A stretch of DNA of 36,191 bases from CAYLNK01 sp964384675 (GTDB lineage: Bacteria > Acidobacteriota > Thermoanaerobaculia > UBA5066). Both the position numbers and the translations under genes were made by a program. A model generated the notes under the pieces. It searched no databases and was not told where the DNA came from. It saw only the letters and a list, made by a program, of their open reading frames with translations. The stretch covers positions 1-36,191 of the forward strand of contig CAYLNK010000028.1 of the NCBI GenBank assembly GCA_964384675.1, in the 5' to 3' direction. Positions 7,906-15,355 of this stretch are shown in pieces (positions within the stretch are counted from its first letter, which is position 1; each line of letters opens with the position of its first letter).

Positions 7906-8925
7906 TCAGACCGGCTCTTCCCGCCCTCCCGCCCGGAGCGACCGGTCGAGCGCCTCGAGCACGCGCACCACGTCGACCGCGAAGACGCCGCCGCAGAGAG
8001 GCGCACGCCCCTCGCCGATGCACGCCAGGAACTCGGCGCACTCGTTCCGGAGCGGCTCGCCGGTCGAGACCCGGGGGATCAGCACGTCGCCGTCGCGGAT
8101 GCTCGACCGGAAGGAGTGGAGTGTGTCGATGATCCGGGCGGTGGTGAGGTCGTCGGTCACCTGCCGGTCGTAGAGGCGGAGCGGCTCGGTCGCGTTCATG
8201 TCGTCGAACGTGAGCATGCGCCGGTCCCCGATCGCCGCGATGTCCCGCGTCTTCCTCGGGTGCAGCCACGAGGTGTGGAGGTTCGCGAGGACGTTCTCGG
8301 GATAGACGAGCGTCGCGAAGACCGCGTCGTGGATCCCCGGGTTGAGCCACGCCCCGCCCGTGGCCGACACACGCAGGGGCTTCGCCCCGAGCCAGTAGCT
8401 CGCGATCGACACGTCGTGCGAGGCGAGGTCCCACGCCGCGCTCACGTCGATCCGGATCGGTCCGAGGTTGGTGCGCACCATCGACAGGTAGTAGAGGTGG
8501 CCCAGCTCGCCCTCGTCGATGTACCGCTTCGCCCGCTGGACGGCCCGGTTGAAGAGGAAGACGTGCCCGACCATCAGGGTGAGGCGCCCGCGCTCGGCCA
8601 GCTCGCACAGCTCCTCGCCCTCCCACACGCTCGTCGTGATCGGCTTCTCCACAAGGACGTGCTTCCCGGCCAGGAGGGCCGCCTTCGCGAGCGCGTGGTG
8701 GGTGCTCGTGGGCGTGGCCACCACCACGGCATCGACCTCCGGGTCCGACAGGCAGTCGTCCGGCGAGGCGGCGACCTTGATGTCGGCATACGTCTCGGCG
8801 AGGAGGCGGCGCCGCGGCTCGTCGCGCTCCACGATCCAGCGGACGACGCTGGCCTTGTGGTCGTGCAGGGTCCGGACGAGGTTGGGCCCCCAGTGGCCCG
8901 CCCCGATGACGGCGATCTCGATCAC
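7906..8925 (-). CDS. Gfo/Idh/MocA-family sugar oxidoreductase
   Basis: 339 residues. N-terminal Rossmann fold with AVIGAGHWGPNLVR (5-18), VVVATPTSTHH (67-77), the family EKP motif (LVEKP, Lys94) and DLASHDVSI (166-174), whose His170 is placed like the catalytic His of WlbA/WbpB. These NAD-dependent enzymes oxidise a hydroxyl of a nucleotide sugar, often C3. It is the first gene of the eight-gene minus operon, with GTG start 8925 and GGGAG 9 bp upstream. The intergenic 8926-8987 shared with the divergent histidine kinase must hold the operon promoter. Together with the downstream aminotransferase and hexapeptide acyltransferase it suggests a 3-acylamido sugar. Family is secure; substrate is inferred. 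Confidence 0.92.
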   Translation of the reverse strand: MIEIAVIGAGHWGPNLVRTLHDHKASVVRWIVERDEPRRRLLAETYADIKVAASPDDCLSDPEVDAVVVATPTSTHHALAKAALLAGKHVLVEKPITTSVWEGEELCELAERGRLTLMVGHVFLFNRAVQRAKRYIDEGELGHLYYLSMVRTNLGPIRIDVSAAWDLASHDVSIASYWLGAKPLRVSATGGAWLNPGIHDAVFATLVYPENVLANLHTSWLHPRKTRDIAAIGDRRMLTFDDMNATEPLRLYDRQVTDDLTTARIIDTLHSFRSSIRDGDVLIPRVSTGEPLRNECAEFLACIGEGRAPLCGGVFAVDVVRVLEALDRSLRAGGREEPV

Positions 8926-8953
8926 GCTTGCTCCCGCGGCCCGGCCGTTCTCC

Positions 8954-8982
8954 GCGAGCAGGATAGCGCGGTCTATGCTCGC
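8954..8982. promoter_or_regulatory. Widely spaced inverted repeat in the divergent promoter region
   Basis: GCGAGCA at 8954-8960 and its exact complement TGCTCGC at 8976-8982 are separated by 15 bp, so their centres are 22 bp apart, about two helical turns. They lie in the 62-bp gap between the sugar operon (minus) and the LytS-type kinase (plus). A dimeric regulator could bind on one DNA face and control both directions. Two 7-bp arms in a GC-rich gap can also occur by chance. Confidence 0.3.
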
Positions 8983-8987
8983 TCCCG

Positions 8988-10028
8988 GTGCGACACGACG
9001 GACCTCCCCTCCCCGACGGCTCGCTGGTGCGGGCCACGCTGCGCGCGCTCGCCCAGCCCCGGCGGCTCGTGCCGATCGTGCTGGTGTCGGTGCCGCTCGT
9101 CCTCGCCCAGGCGAGCCTCTCCCGCGACCCCCTCGGCGTCCCTCTCAGCCTCGCCATGTGCCTGGCTTTCGTCACGATGGCGCCCCTCTCGTGGCGGGTC
9201 CTCTTCCCCGAGGGGCTCGAGCTCTCTCACGGCGCGATCCGCCTGATCCTCTACGTCGCGATCGGAGCCGGTACGGTCCTCACCCTCGGAGCGGCCATCC
9301 CGAAGCTCACCGGCATGGGACAGACGTTCCTCACGTCGCGGCCGAGCCTCCTCGTCTGCGGGACGCTCTTCCTGGTGGGGGGGTGGGGACTGGCGCGCGA
9401 CATCGGGCTCGAGGAGAGCCTGGTACGCGAGAAGGCGCGCTCGGCCCTGCTCCTCGCCGAAGCGGAGCAGGCGCGCCTCCTCGCCCTGCGGACCCACCTC
9501 GACCCGCACTTCCTCTTCAATACCCTCAACGCGATCGCCGAGTGGTGCCGGGAAGACGGCGTGGTGGCCGAGAAGGCGGTCCTCCAGCTTTCCTCGATGC
9601 TGCGGACGATCCTCTCGGGCGTGCGCTCGCCGTGGTGGCCGCTCGCCAGAGAGATCGAGCTCGCCAGGACGCTCTTCGACCTCCACCTGCTGCGCGACCC
9701 GGGGCTCTTCACGCTGCGGCTGGACGTCGCGCCGTCCTGCCTCGACGCCCCGGTCCCGCCGCTCCTCCTCCTCCCGCTCGCGGAGAACGCCGTGAAGCAC
9801 GGGCCGTCCGCGGGCCATCGCGGCGAGATCGAGGTGGGCGTGCGGGCCGACGGCGAGGGGCTCGTCGTGGAGATCGGGAACCCCGGCGCGTTCCACGGGC
9901 CGCGTGACGGAGGGGAGGGGCTCGCGGCCGTGGAGCAGCGCCTCCGGCACGCCTACGCGGGGCGGGCGCGCTTCTCGATCGCGGGCGCGGACGGTCGGAC
10001 CGTCGCCCGGGTCATGATCCCGTCATGA
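8988..10028 (+). CDS. LytS/YehU-type sensor histidine kinase
   Basis: 346 residues. Four hydrophobic membrane segments (about 27-42, 50-67, 84-103 and 119-135) lead to a short helix and the His_kinase domain of the LytS type. The phosphorylated His174 lies in HLDPHFLFNTLNAIAEW, and the ATP-binding N box is LLLPLAENAVKHG. There is no periplasmic sensor domain, so it probably senses within the membrane. GTG 8988 is the start; no strong ribosome binding site is visible. Its stop overlaps the ATG of the LytTR regulator (ATGA), forming a standard operon pair. Such pairs control cell-envelope, transport or metabolite-uptake genes; the signal is unknown. The sugar operon diverges from it and could be a target. 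Confidence 0.9.
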   Translation: MRHDGPPLPDGSLVRATLRALAQPRRLVPIVLVSVPLVLAQASLSRDPLGVPLSLAMCLAFVTMAPLSWRVLFPEGLELSHGAIRLILYVAIGAGTVLTLGAAIPKLTGMGQTFLTSRPSLLVCGTLFLVGGWGLARDIGLEESLVREKARSALLLAEAEQARLLALRTHLDPHFLFNTLNAIAEWCREDGVVAEKAVLQLSSMLRTILSGVRSPWWPLAREIELARTLFDLHLLRDPGLFTLRLDVAPSCLDAPVPPLLLLPLAENAVKHGPSAGHRGEIEVGVRADGEGLVVEIGNPGAFHGPRDGGEGLAAVEQRLRHAYAGRARFSIAGADGRTVARVMIPS

Positions 10029-10777
10029 GCCGTAAGCTCCGCGTCCTCGTCGCCGACGACGAGCTCGTCGCGCGCAAGCGCCTGGCCCGGCTCCTCTCGG
10101 CGATCCCGGGCGTGGAGCCGGCGGGGGAGTGCGAGACGGGGCCGGAGACGCTCGAGAGGATCCGGGCCGGAGACGTCGACGTCGTGCTCCTCGACATCCA
10201 GATGCCGGGCCTGACCGGCGTCGAGGCCCTGCAGCTGATCCCGGAAGGCGCGCCGCACGTGGTCTTCTGCACCGCGCACCCGGATCACGCGCTCGACGCG
10301 TTCGCCGGTGGGGCCGTCGACTACCTGCTCAAGCCGATCGAGGCCGGGCGCCTGGCCCGGGCGCTCGAGCGGGTGAGGGCGCGCCGCGACCCGCATTCCG
10401 AGCCGCCGGCGGGGGCGGCTCCGGCCCGTCTCGCCCTGCCGACGCCGCGGGGGATCGTCCTCGTCGCGCCCGGCGAGATCACCGTGGCCGTGCTCGAGAA
10501 CGAGGTGCTCACGGTCCACACGGCGGACGGGGCGTCGCACTTCACCGACCTGCCGCTCCAGGAGCTCGCCGACCGGCTGACCGGTCCGGCCTTCTTCCGC
10601 GCCCACCGCCGCGTGCTCCTGAACCTGGACCGCGTCGCCAGGCTGGAGCCTTCGGGGAACGGCGGCTTCCTGGCGCGGATGTCGGGCGGACCCTCGGTCA
10701 CCGTGTCCCGCCAGGCGTCGCGTGAGCTGCGGCGCCTGCTGGGACTCTCCCGCGGGACGGACCCTGGTCCGGAGTGA
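10025..10777 (+). CDS. LytTR-family response regulator
   Basis: 250 residues. Receiver domain 5-120: acidic pair VADDE (9-13), phospho-acceptor Asp57 in VVLLDIQMPG, Thr in CTAHPDHAL and Lys103 in YLLKPIE. After a linker rich in Pro and Ala, the C-terminal LytTR DNA-binding domain (about 145-245) shows FTDLPLQELADRL, FFRAHRRVLLNLDRVARLEP and the end motif VSRQASRELRRLLGL. LytTR regulators bind pairs of direct repeats spaced about 21-22 bp. The gene overlaps the kinase stop by 4 bp. Its last 80 bp overlap the 3' end of the convergent ferritin-like gene. Targets are unknown. Confidence 0.93.
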   Translation: MSRKLRVLVADDELVARKRLARLLSAIPGVEPAGECETGPETLERIRAGDVDVVLLDIQMPGLTGVEALQLIPEGAPHVVFCTAHPDHALDAFAGGAVDYLLKPIEAGRLARALERVRARRDPHSEPPAGAAPARLALPTPRGIVLVAPGEITVAVLENEVLTVHTADGASHFTDLPLQELADRLTGPAFFRAHRRVLLNLDRVARLEPSGNGGFLARMSGGPSVTVSRQASRELRRLLGLSRGTDPGPE

Positions 10778-11465
10778 GCACGCGCCCGTCCACCTCGGCG
10801 AGGAGCTCCGCGAACCGGACGAGCGCCAGCCGCGGCGGGATCTCCATCGGACGCAGCGTCCCGCGGTGGTCCCAGAGGACGGCGAGGGCCGCCGCCGAGC
10901 CGACCGTCCACCAGCCGACCCGGAAGAGGGTCCGCGAGAGCGGCCCGCGGGTCTGACCCCGGAAGAAGTCGACGTGGAACGAGAGGTGGTGCTCCTCGTC
11001 GCCGCACAGCTCCAGGAGCGCGCGGCGCACGAGCCCTCGCGGGAGCGCGTCGGCCAGGAGGCCGTAGAAGGCGATCCCGATCACCTCGGCGGCGAGGAGG
11101 ACGAGCAGCTTCAGCCGGGTTCCCAGGAGGCGGCGCCCCGCCACGAAGAGCCGCTCGGTCCAGTTCGTGCGCAGGAGCGAGCCGTCGAGGCGGCGGACGA
11201 GGTCGGCGAGGATGCGGGCGTGCCGCCCCTCCTCCTTCACGAAGAGGCCGAGCGCCACACGGTAGTCGTCGTCGATGCCGGCGAGCCGCGCGCTCCAGAT
11301 CTCCCGGGCGATCCGGCCCTCGCCGGCCTCGCCGAGCTGGAAGCGGGCCAGCGACCGGGCCAGCACCCGGCGCCGCGCGCCGTCGATCGGACCGGGATCG
11401 GAGCCGGCGGGGAGCGGCCTCCCGGCGTTCGTCTCGAAATGGTCGCGCCATCGTTTCCAGCTCAT
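10698..11465 (-). CDS. Ferritin-like diiron protein, function unknown
   Basis: 255 residues. Helical with a complete carboxylate-bridged diiron ligand pattern: Glu49 (GEAGEGR), Glu79xxHis82 (KEEGRHA), Glu127 (LAAEVIG) and Glu157xxHis160 (GDEEHHLSFH). Helix 3 and a later stretch (VGWWTVGSAAALAVLW, about 183-198) are quite hydrophobic, so membrane association is possible. The pattern fits ferritin-like oxygenases or desaturase-like proteins rather than an iron-storage cage. ATG 11465 has GGAGG 5 bp upstream. The C-terminal 27 codons lie antisense over the end of the LytTR regulator gene and look low-complexity (Gly/Ala/Pro), so the tail may be unimportant. It diverges from the M20 amidohydrolase gene. 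Diiron fold is likely; reaction unknown. Confidence 0.8.
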   Translation of the reverse strand: MSWKRWRDHFETNAGRPLPAGSDPGPIDGARRRVLARSLARFQLGEAGEGRIAREIWSARLAGIDDDYRVALGLFVKEEGRHARILADLVRRLDGSLLRTNWTERLFVAGRRLLGTRLKLLVLLAAEVIGIAFYGLLADALPRGLVRRALLELCGDEEHHLSFHVDFFRGQTRGPLSRTLFRVGWWTVGSAAALAVLWDHRGTLRPMEIPPRLALVRFAELLAEVDGRVLTPDQGPSRGRVPAGAAAHATPGGTR

Positions 11466-11547
11466 CGCGTCCTCCGCCGCAAAGATGGCCCGCGGGGACC
11501 GCTCCGGCGGAGCCGATCGCCCGGACCGGCCCTACCCGCGGCCGAAC

Positions 11548-11574
11548 GGTCGGGATCGCGAGCCGGGTGGTCGG
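11548..11574. repeat. Short direct repeat with 21-bp spacing upstream of the amidohydrolase
   Basis: GGTCGG occurs at 11548-11553 and again at 11569-11574, 21 bp start to start, in the 161-bp gap between the ferritin-like gene and the M20 gene. The geometry suits a LytTR regulator, and one is encoded next door, but a 6-bp match in GC-rich DNA is weak. I see nothing else definite in this gap apart from the ribosome binding sites. Confidence 0.2.
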
Positions 11575-11626
11575 CACGGATCGAGCGCCGAACGCCTTAT
11601 CCTCCCGGACACGTGAGGACCGACGA

Positions 11627-12934
11627 ATGAAGAGACTCTCCACGCTGGCGCTGCTCCTGTCCCTCGACCTCGGAGCCGCCCCCCCGCCCGACCGGGCCCG
11701 GCAGGCCCTCGCCGGGCTCGACGCGCTCGCCCCCGAGCTCGACGCGCTCTACCAGGACCTCCACCGGAGCCCCGAGCTGTCGCACCACGAGGAGAAGACG
11801 GCCGCGAAGATGGCGGCGCGCCTGCGGGCCCTCGGGTTCGAGGTGACCGAGAAGGTCGGCGGGTTCGGCGTCGTGGGCGTGCTCCGGAACGGCGCCGGGC
11901 CCACGGTCCTCCTCCGGACCGACCTCGACGGCCTTCCCGTCGAGGAGAAGACCGGCCTGCCATACGCCAGCACGGTGAGGACGAAGGACGACTCCGGCGC
12001 CGACGTCGGCGTCATGCACGCCTGCGGACACGACCTCCACATGGGCATCTGGGCCGGCACGGCGACGCTCCTCACGCGGGCGAAGGCGAGCTGGAAGGGC
12101 ACGCTCGTGATGGTGGGCCAGCCCGCCGAGGAGAAGGGCCAGGGCGCCAAGGGGATGCTCGACGCCGGGCTCTACACGCGCTTTCCGAAGCCCGACTTCG
12201 CGCTCGCGCTCCACGACGCGGCCGACCTTCCCTCCGGCAAGATCGGGTACGTGGCGGGACCGGCCCTCGCGAGCGCCGACTCCGTCGACATCGTCGTCTA
12301 CGGCAAAGGCGGGCACGGGGCGTACCCGCACAAGACGATCGACCCGATCGTGATCGCGGCACGCATCGTCGTGGCGCTCCAGACGCTCGTCTCGCGCGAG
12401 AACGACCCGCTCGACCCGGCGGTCGTCACCGTCGGCTCGATCCACGCCGGGAGCAAGCACAACATCATCCCGGACGAGGCGCGCCTGCAGCTCACCGTGC
12501 GCGCCTACAAGGACGAGGTGCGCGCCCGGCTTCTCGCCTCGATCGCCCGCGTCGCCAAGGCCGAGGCGGCGGCAGGTGGCGCCGTCAAGGAGCCGCTCGT
12601 CACGAATGCCGAAGGGACGCCGGTGACCGTGAACGACCGGGAGCTGGTGCGGCGGCTCGTCCCGGCGGTCCAGCGGCAGCTGGGGGAGGCGAACGTGGTG
12701 GAGACGCCGCCGGTGATGGGAGCCGAGGACTTCAGCGAGTACGGCCGCGCCGGCGCCCGTGCCGCGATCCTCTGGGTCGGGGCCGTGGAGCCGGGCCGGC
12801 ACGCGGAGGCGCTGAAGAGCGGAACGCCCCTCCCGTCGCTGCACTCCGCGCTCTTCGCGCCCGATCGCCTGCCCGCCACCCGGACCGGCGTGACCGCCCT
12901 CACGAGCGCCGCCCTCGAGCTCCTCGGCCGGTGA
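11627..12934 (+). CDS. Secreted M20D-family amidohydrolase (hippurate hydrolase-like)
   Basis: 435 residues. An N-terminal signal peptide (MKRLSTLALLLSLDLGAA) implies export. The mature part is a two-metal M20 peptidase: DLDGLP (99-104), HACGHDLHMG (131-140, metal ligands Cys133 and His135), PAEEK (166-170, Glu168 as general base and Glu169 as ligand), ALHD (194-197), the dimerisation-domain segment GKGGHGAYPHK, and the C-terminal ligand region MGAEDFSEY with LHSALFAPD. Relatives hydrolyse N-acyl or aromatic amides of amino acids, such as hippurate or indole-acetyl-amino acids. The ribosome binding site is GAGG before ATG 11627; upstream in-frame codons are not coding-like. It ends 9 bp before the convergent STAS gene. 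Family is secure; substrate unknown. Confidence 0.92.
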   Translation: MKRLSTLALLLSLDLGAAPPPDRARQALAGLDALAPELDALYQDLHRSPELSHHEEKTAAKMAARLRALGFEVTEKVGGFGVVGVLRNGAGPTVLLRTDLDGLPVEEKTGLPYASTVRTKDDSGADVGVMHACGHDLHMGIWAGTATLLTRAKASWKGTLVMVGQPAEEKGQGAKGMLDAGLYTRFPKPDFALALHDAADLPSGKIGYVAGPALASADSVDIVVYGKGGHGAYPHKTIDPIVIAARIVVALQTLVSRENDPLDPAVVTVGSIHAGSKHNIIPDEARLQLTVRAYKDEVRARLLASIARVAKAEAAAGGAVKEPLVTNAEGTPVTVNDRELVRRLVPAVQRQLGEANVVETPPVMGAEDFSEYGRAGARAAILWVGAVEPGRHAEALKSGTPLPSLHSALFAPDRLPATRTGVTALTSAALELLGR

Positions 12935-12943
12935 CCGGGCCTC

Positions 12944-13312
12944 TCAGCTCACCGGACGGATGCTGGGCGCGGTGGTGACCGCGGTCTCCTCGTCGTCGAA
13001 GGCCCGGAGCACCTCGCCCATCCGCATCATGGTGAAGAAGTTCTTCAGGTGGGGCGAGGCGCCGAAGATGCGGACCTCGCCCTTCCGGTCCAGCTTCTTG
13101 AGGGCCGCCACGAAGGCTCCGAGCCCCGTGGAGTCGATCAGCCGGACCCTGGAGAGATCGACGGCGAGGTACCTCACCCCGCCGTCGATCACCGCCAGGA
13201 GCGTGCTCCGGAACTCGAGGGCCGTGTCGTAGTCGATCGTGTCGCGGCGCGGACGGATGACCCGCCACGCGCCGCGCTGATGTCCAGGGACCGAGGGGGA
13301 GCCCGGCGTCAT
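12944..13312 (-). CDS. STAS-domain protein (anti-sigma-factor antagonist type)
   Basis: 122 residues, one STAS domain. The strand-turn-helix VDLSRVRLIDSTGLGAFVAALKKL (51-74) contains Asp60-Ser61-Thr62, the phosphorylatable serine site of SpoIIAA/RsbV proteins, followed by EVRIFGASPHLKNFFTMM. Such proteins release a sigma factor by binding an anti-sigma kinase when unphosphorylated. No anti-sigma kinase or phosphatase gene is in the window, so the partner must be elsewhere. ATG 13312 has a GGAG-type ribosome binding site inside the short 25-bp gap after glutamate dehydrogenase, implying the two are co-transcribed. That pairing is unusual and its meaning is unclear. An extra 15-residue N-terminal tail (Pro/Gly/His) precedes the domain. 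Confidence 0.88.
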   Translation of the reverse strand: MTPGSPSVPGHQRGAWRVIRPRRDTIDYDTALEFRSTLLAVIDGGVRYLAVDLSRVRLIDSTGLGAFVAALKKLDRKGEVRIFGASPHLKNFFTMMRMGEVLRAFDDEETAVTTAPSIRPVS

Positions 13313-13337
13313 CGGATCGCTCCGCTCGCGTCTTGGG

Positions 13338-14753
13338 TCACGGGAAGATCCCGAGCTCCATGTAGCTCACGGCGATCTTCTCGATCGCGTTGATGAAGGC
13401 GGCCGTCCGCATGTCCGGCGCCGTCGGGTACTTCTGCTGCACCTTCCGGATCTGCTGGAACGCCACGCTCATCGTCTCCTCGAGGCCCGAGTTGACGAGG
13501 TCCTCCTCGTCGGCGCCCCGCACCAGGAGGCTCCTCTCGGCATCCGACAGGCTCTTGCCGGTGGCGCTCTCGATCGACTTCACCATCCGGCCGGCGCTCA
13601 TCTCCTCGAACCTCTTCTCCATCCGGCCGAAGCGGACGTGGGACAGGTTCTTGAGCCACTCGAAGTAGGAGACCGTCACGCCGCCGGCGTTCAGGTACAT
13701 GTCGGGGATGACGAGGATCCCCTTCTCGCGAAGGATCGCGTCGGCATCGGCCGTGGTCGGGCCGTTCGCTCCCTCGGCCACGATCCTCGCCTGGATGCGG
13801 GGAGCGTTCTCCTTCGTGATGACGTTCTCGAGCGCGGCCGGGACGAGGATGTCGCACGGCAGCTCGAGCGCATCGCCGCTCGCGGGGAGGTCGGTCGCGC
13901 CCGGGAAGCCGGTGATCTTCTTCGTCTCGGCACGGTGCTTGACCACGGCCTCCAGGTCGAGGCCGCTCGGGTTCGCGATCGCACCCTCCCATTCCGAGAG
14001 CCCCACCAGGATCGCGCCGTTCTCGGACAGGAACCTGGCCGCGTAATAGCCCACGTTGCCGAGCCCCTGGACCACGACCCTCTTCCCGGCCAGGCCCTGG
14101 GTCAGGCCGAGCTGCTTCACGAGCTCCGCGTCGCTCAGGGCCTCCTTCACGCCGAAGAACAGGCCCCGCCCGGTGGCTTCCTTCCGGCCACGGATCCCGC
14201 CCTGGCTGATCGGCTTGCCGGTGACGCAGCCGATGGCGTCGATCTCGCCCTGGTGAAACTGGGCGTAGGTATCGGCGATCCACGACATCTCGCGGGGCCC
14301 CGTGCCGTAGTCGGGCGCCGGGACGTCGGTGCCGGGCCCGATGAAGTTCTTCTTGATCAGCTCGGCGGTGTAGCGCCGGGTGATCCGTTCCAGCTGCTCG
14401 ATCGGGGTCCGGCGCGGGTCGATCTTGATGCCCCCCTTCGCCCCGCCGAACGGGACGTCGACGATCGCGCACTTGAACGTCATCAGCGCCGCCAGGGCGA
14501 GGACCTCCTCGGCGTTCACGTCGGGGGAGTACCGGATGCCCCCTTTCACGGGCAGCTTGTGATGGCTGTGCTCCGCCCGCCACGCTTCCACGACCTCGAA
14601 GCCGCCTCCTTCCTTGCGCACCGGAAACCGGAAGTGATAGATGCTGTTGCAGACCCTGATCTGCGTTAACAGCCCTTCCGGGTAGCTCAGAAAGGACGCC
14701 GCGGCATCGAAGTTCCTGTTGACGGAGTCGAGGAAGTCGTTCGACTGGGACAT
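13338..14753 (-). CDS. gdhA-like: Glutamate (Glu/Leu/Phe/Val) dehydrogenase
   Basis: 471 residues. It interconverts glutamate and 2-oxoglutarate plus ammonia with NAD(P). Substrate-domain marks: LPVKGGIRY (67-75, Lys70), MTFKCAIVDVPFGGAKGGI (91-109, with Lys94 and catalytic Lys106) and GTDVPAPDYGT containing the catalytic aspartate. The Rossmann domain shows VVVQGLGNVG and later VAEGANGPTT and NAGGVTVSYFEW. ATG 14753 is chosen because GGAGG lies 5 bp upstream; another in-frame ATG at 14765 would overlap that site. The gene is followed after 25 bp by the STAS gene and diverges from the WbuC-like gene with 49 bp between. It links to the ammonium-uptake block 12 kb away only by function. Confidence 0.95.
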   Translation of the reverse strand: MSQSNDFLDSVNRNFDAAASFLSYPEGLLTQIRVCNSIYHFRFPVRKEGGGFEVVEAWRAEHSHHKLPVKGGIRYSPDVNAEEVLALAALMTFKCAIVDVPFGGAKGGIKIDPRRTPIEQLERITRRYTAELIKKNFIGPGTDVPAPDYGTGPREMSWIADTYAQFHQGEIDAIGCVTGKPISQGGIRGRKEATGRGLFFGVKEALSDAELVKQLGLTQGLAGKRVVVQGLGNVGYYAARFLSENGAILVGLSEWEGAIANPSGLDLEAVVKHRAETKKITGFPGATDLPASGDALELPCDILVPAALENVITKENAPRIQARIVAEGANGPTTADADAILREKGILVIPDMYLNAGGVTVSYFEWLKNLSHVRFGRMEKRFEEMSAGRMVKSIESATGKSLSDAERSLLVRGADEEDLVNSGLEETMSVAFQQIRKVQQKYPTAPDMRTAAFINAIEKIAVSYMELGIFP

Positions 14754-14802
14754 CAAACCCTCCATCGTCGAGTCTAGAGGATGCCCGGTACGATCGGGGG
14801 TC

Positions 14803-15276
14803 ATGATCCTGACGAAAAGCGATCTGAGCGATCTCTCGGCGCGCGCCCGGGAGGCCCCCCGCCGACGCCTGAACCGGAACCTCCACGAGATGGACGATCC
14901 GGTGCATCGTCTCCTCAACGCCCTCGAGCCCGGGACCTACATCCCGCCTCACCGGCACCTCTCTCCGCCGAAGAGCGAGACGATCGTGGTCGTCGCCGGC
15001 GCCCTCGGGCTCGTCCTGTTCGACGACTCCGGGAACGTCCGGGACGCCGTGCGGCTGGTGGCGGGAGGGGAGCGGTTCGGTGCCGACCTGCCTCCCTCCG
15101 CCTGGCACACGCTGGTCGCGCTGGAGCAAGGGACGGTCTTCTTCGAGACGAAATCGGGTCCCTACGCACGGCCTCTGCCGGAGGACCTCCTTCCCGGCTT
15201 CCCGGCCGAGGGGGAGCCTCCGGCAGCGGATCTGGAACGCCGATGGCGACTCCGCCTCGATGCGGCGGTAGGATAG
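14803..15276 (+). CDS. wbuC-like: WbuC-family cupin metalloprotein
   Basis: 157 residues, single cupin barrel. It matches the WbuC pattern of O-antigen clusters: RLNRNLHEMDDPVHRLLNAL (22-41), EPGTYIPPHRH (42-52), ETIVVVAGALGLVLFDD (59-75) and PPSAWHTLVALEQGTVFFE (98-115). Likely metal ligands are His50, His52, Glu59 and His102. WbuC occurs with surface-polysaccharide genes but its reaction is not firmly established. Start ATG 14803 follows a G-rich CGGGGG site; a longer frame from 14719 would run into the glutamate dehydrogenase promoter region. It stands alone here, 6 kb from the sugar operon and diverging from glutamate dehydrogenase. Confidence 0.88.
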   Translation: MILTKSDLSDLSARAREAPRRRLNRNLHEMDDPVHRLLNALEPGTYIPPHRHLSPPKSETIVVVAGALGLVLFDDSGNVRDAVRLVAGGERFGADLPPSAWHTLVALEQGTVFFETKSGPYARPLPEDLLPGFPAEGEPPAADLERRWRLRLDAAVG

Positions 15277-15355
15277 GGGCTTAACGAGTTCTTCAACGTC
15301 GGTCTCTAACGTCCGGCGCGGCGCGCGAGACCGCGCTTTCTTCTGAGGAGGGGTC

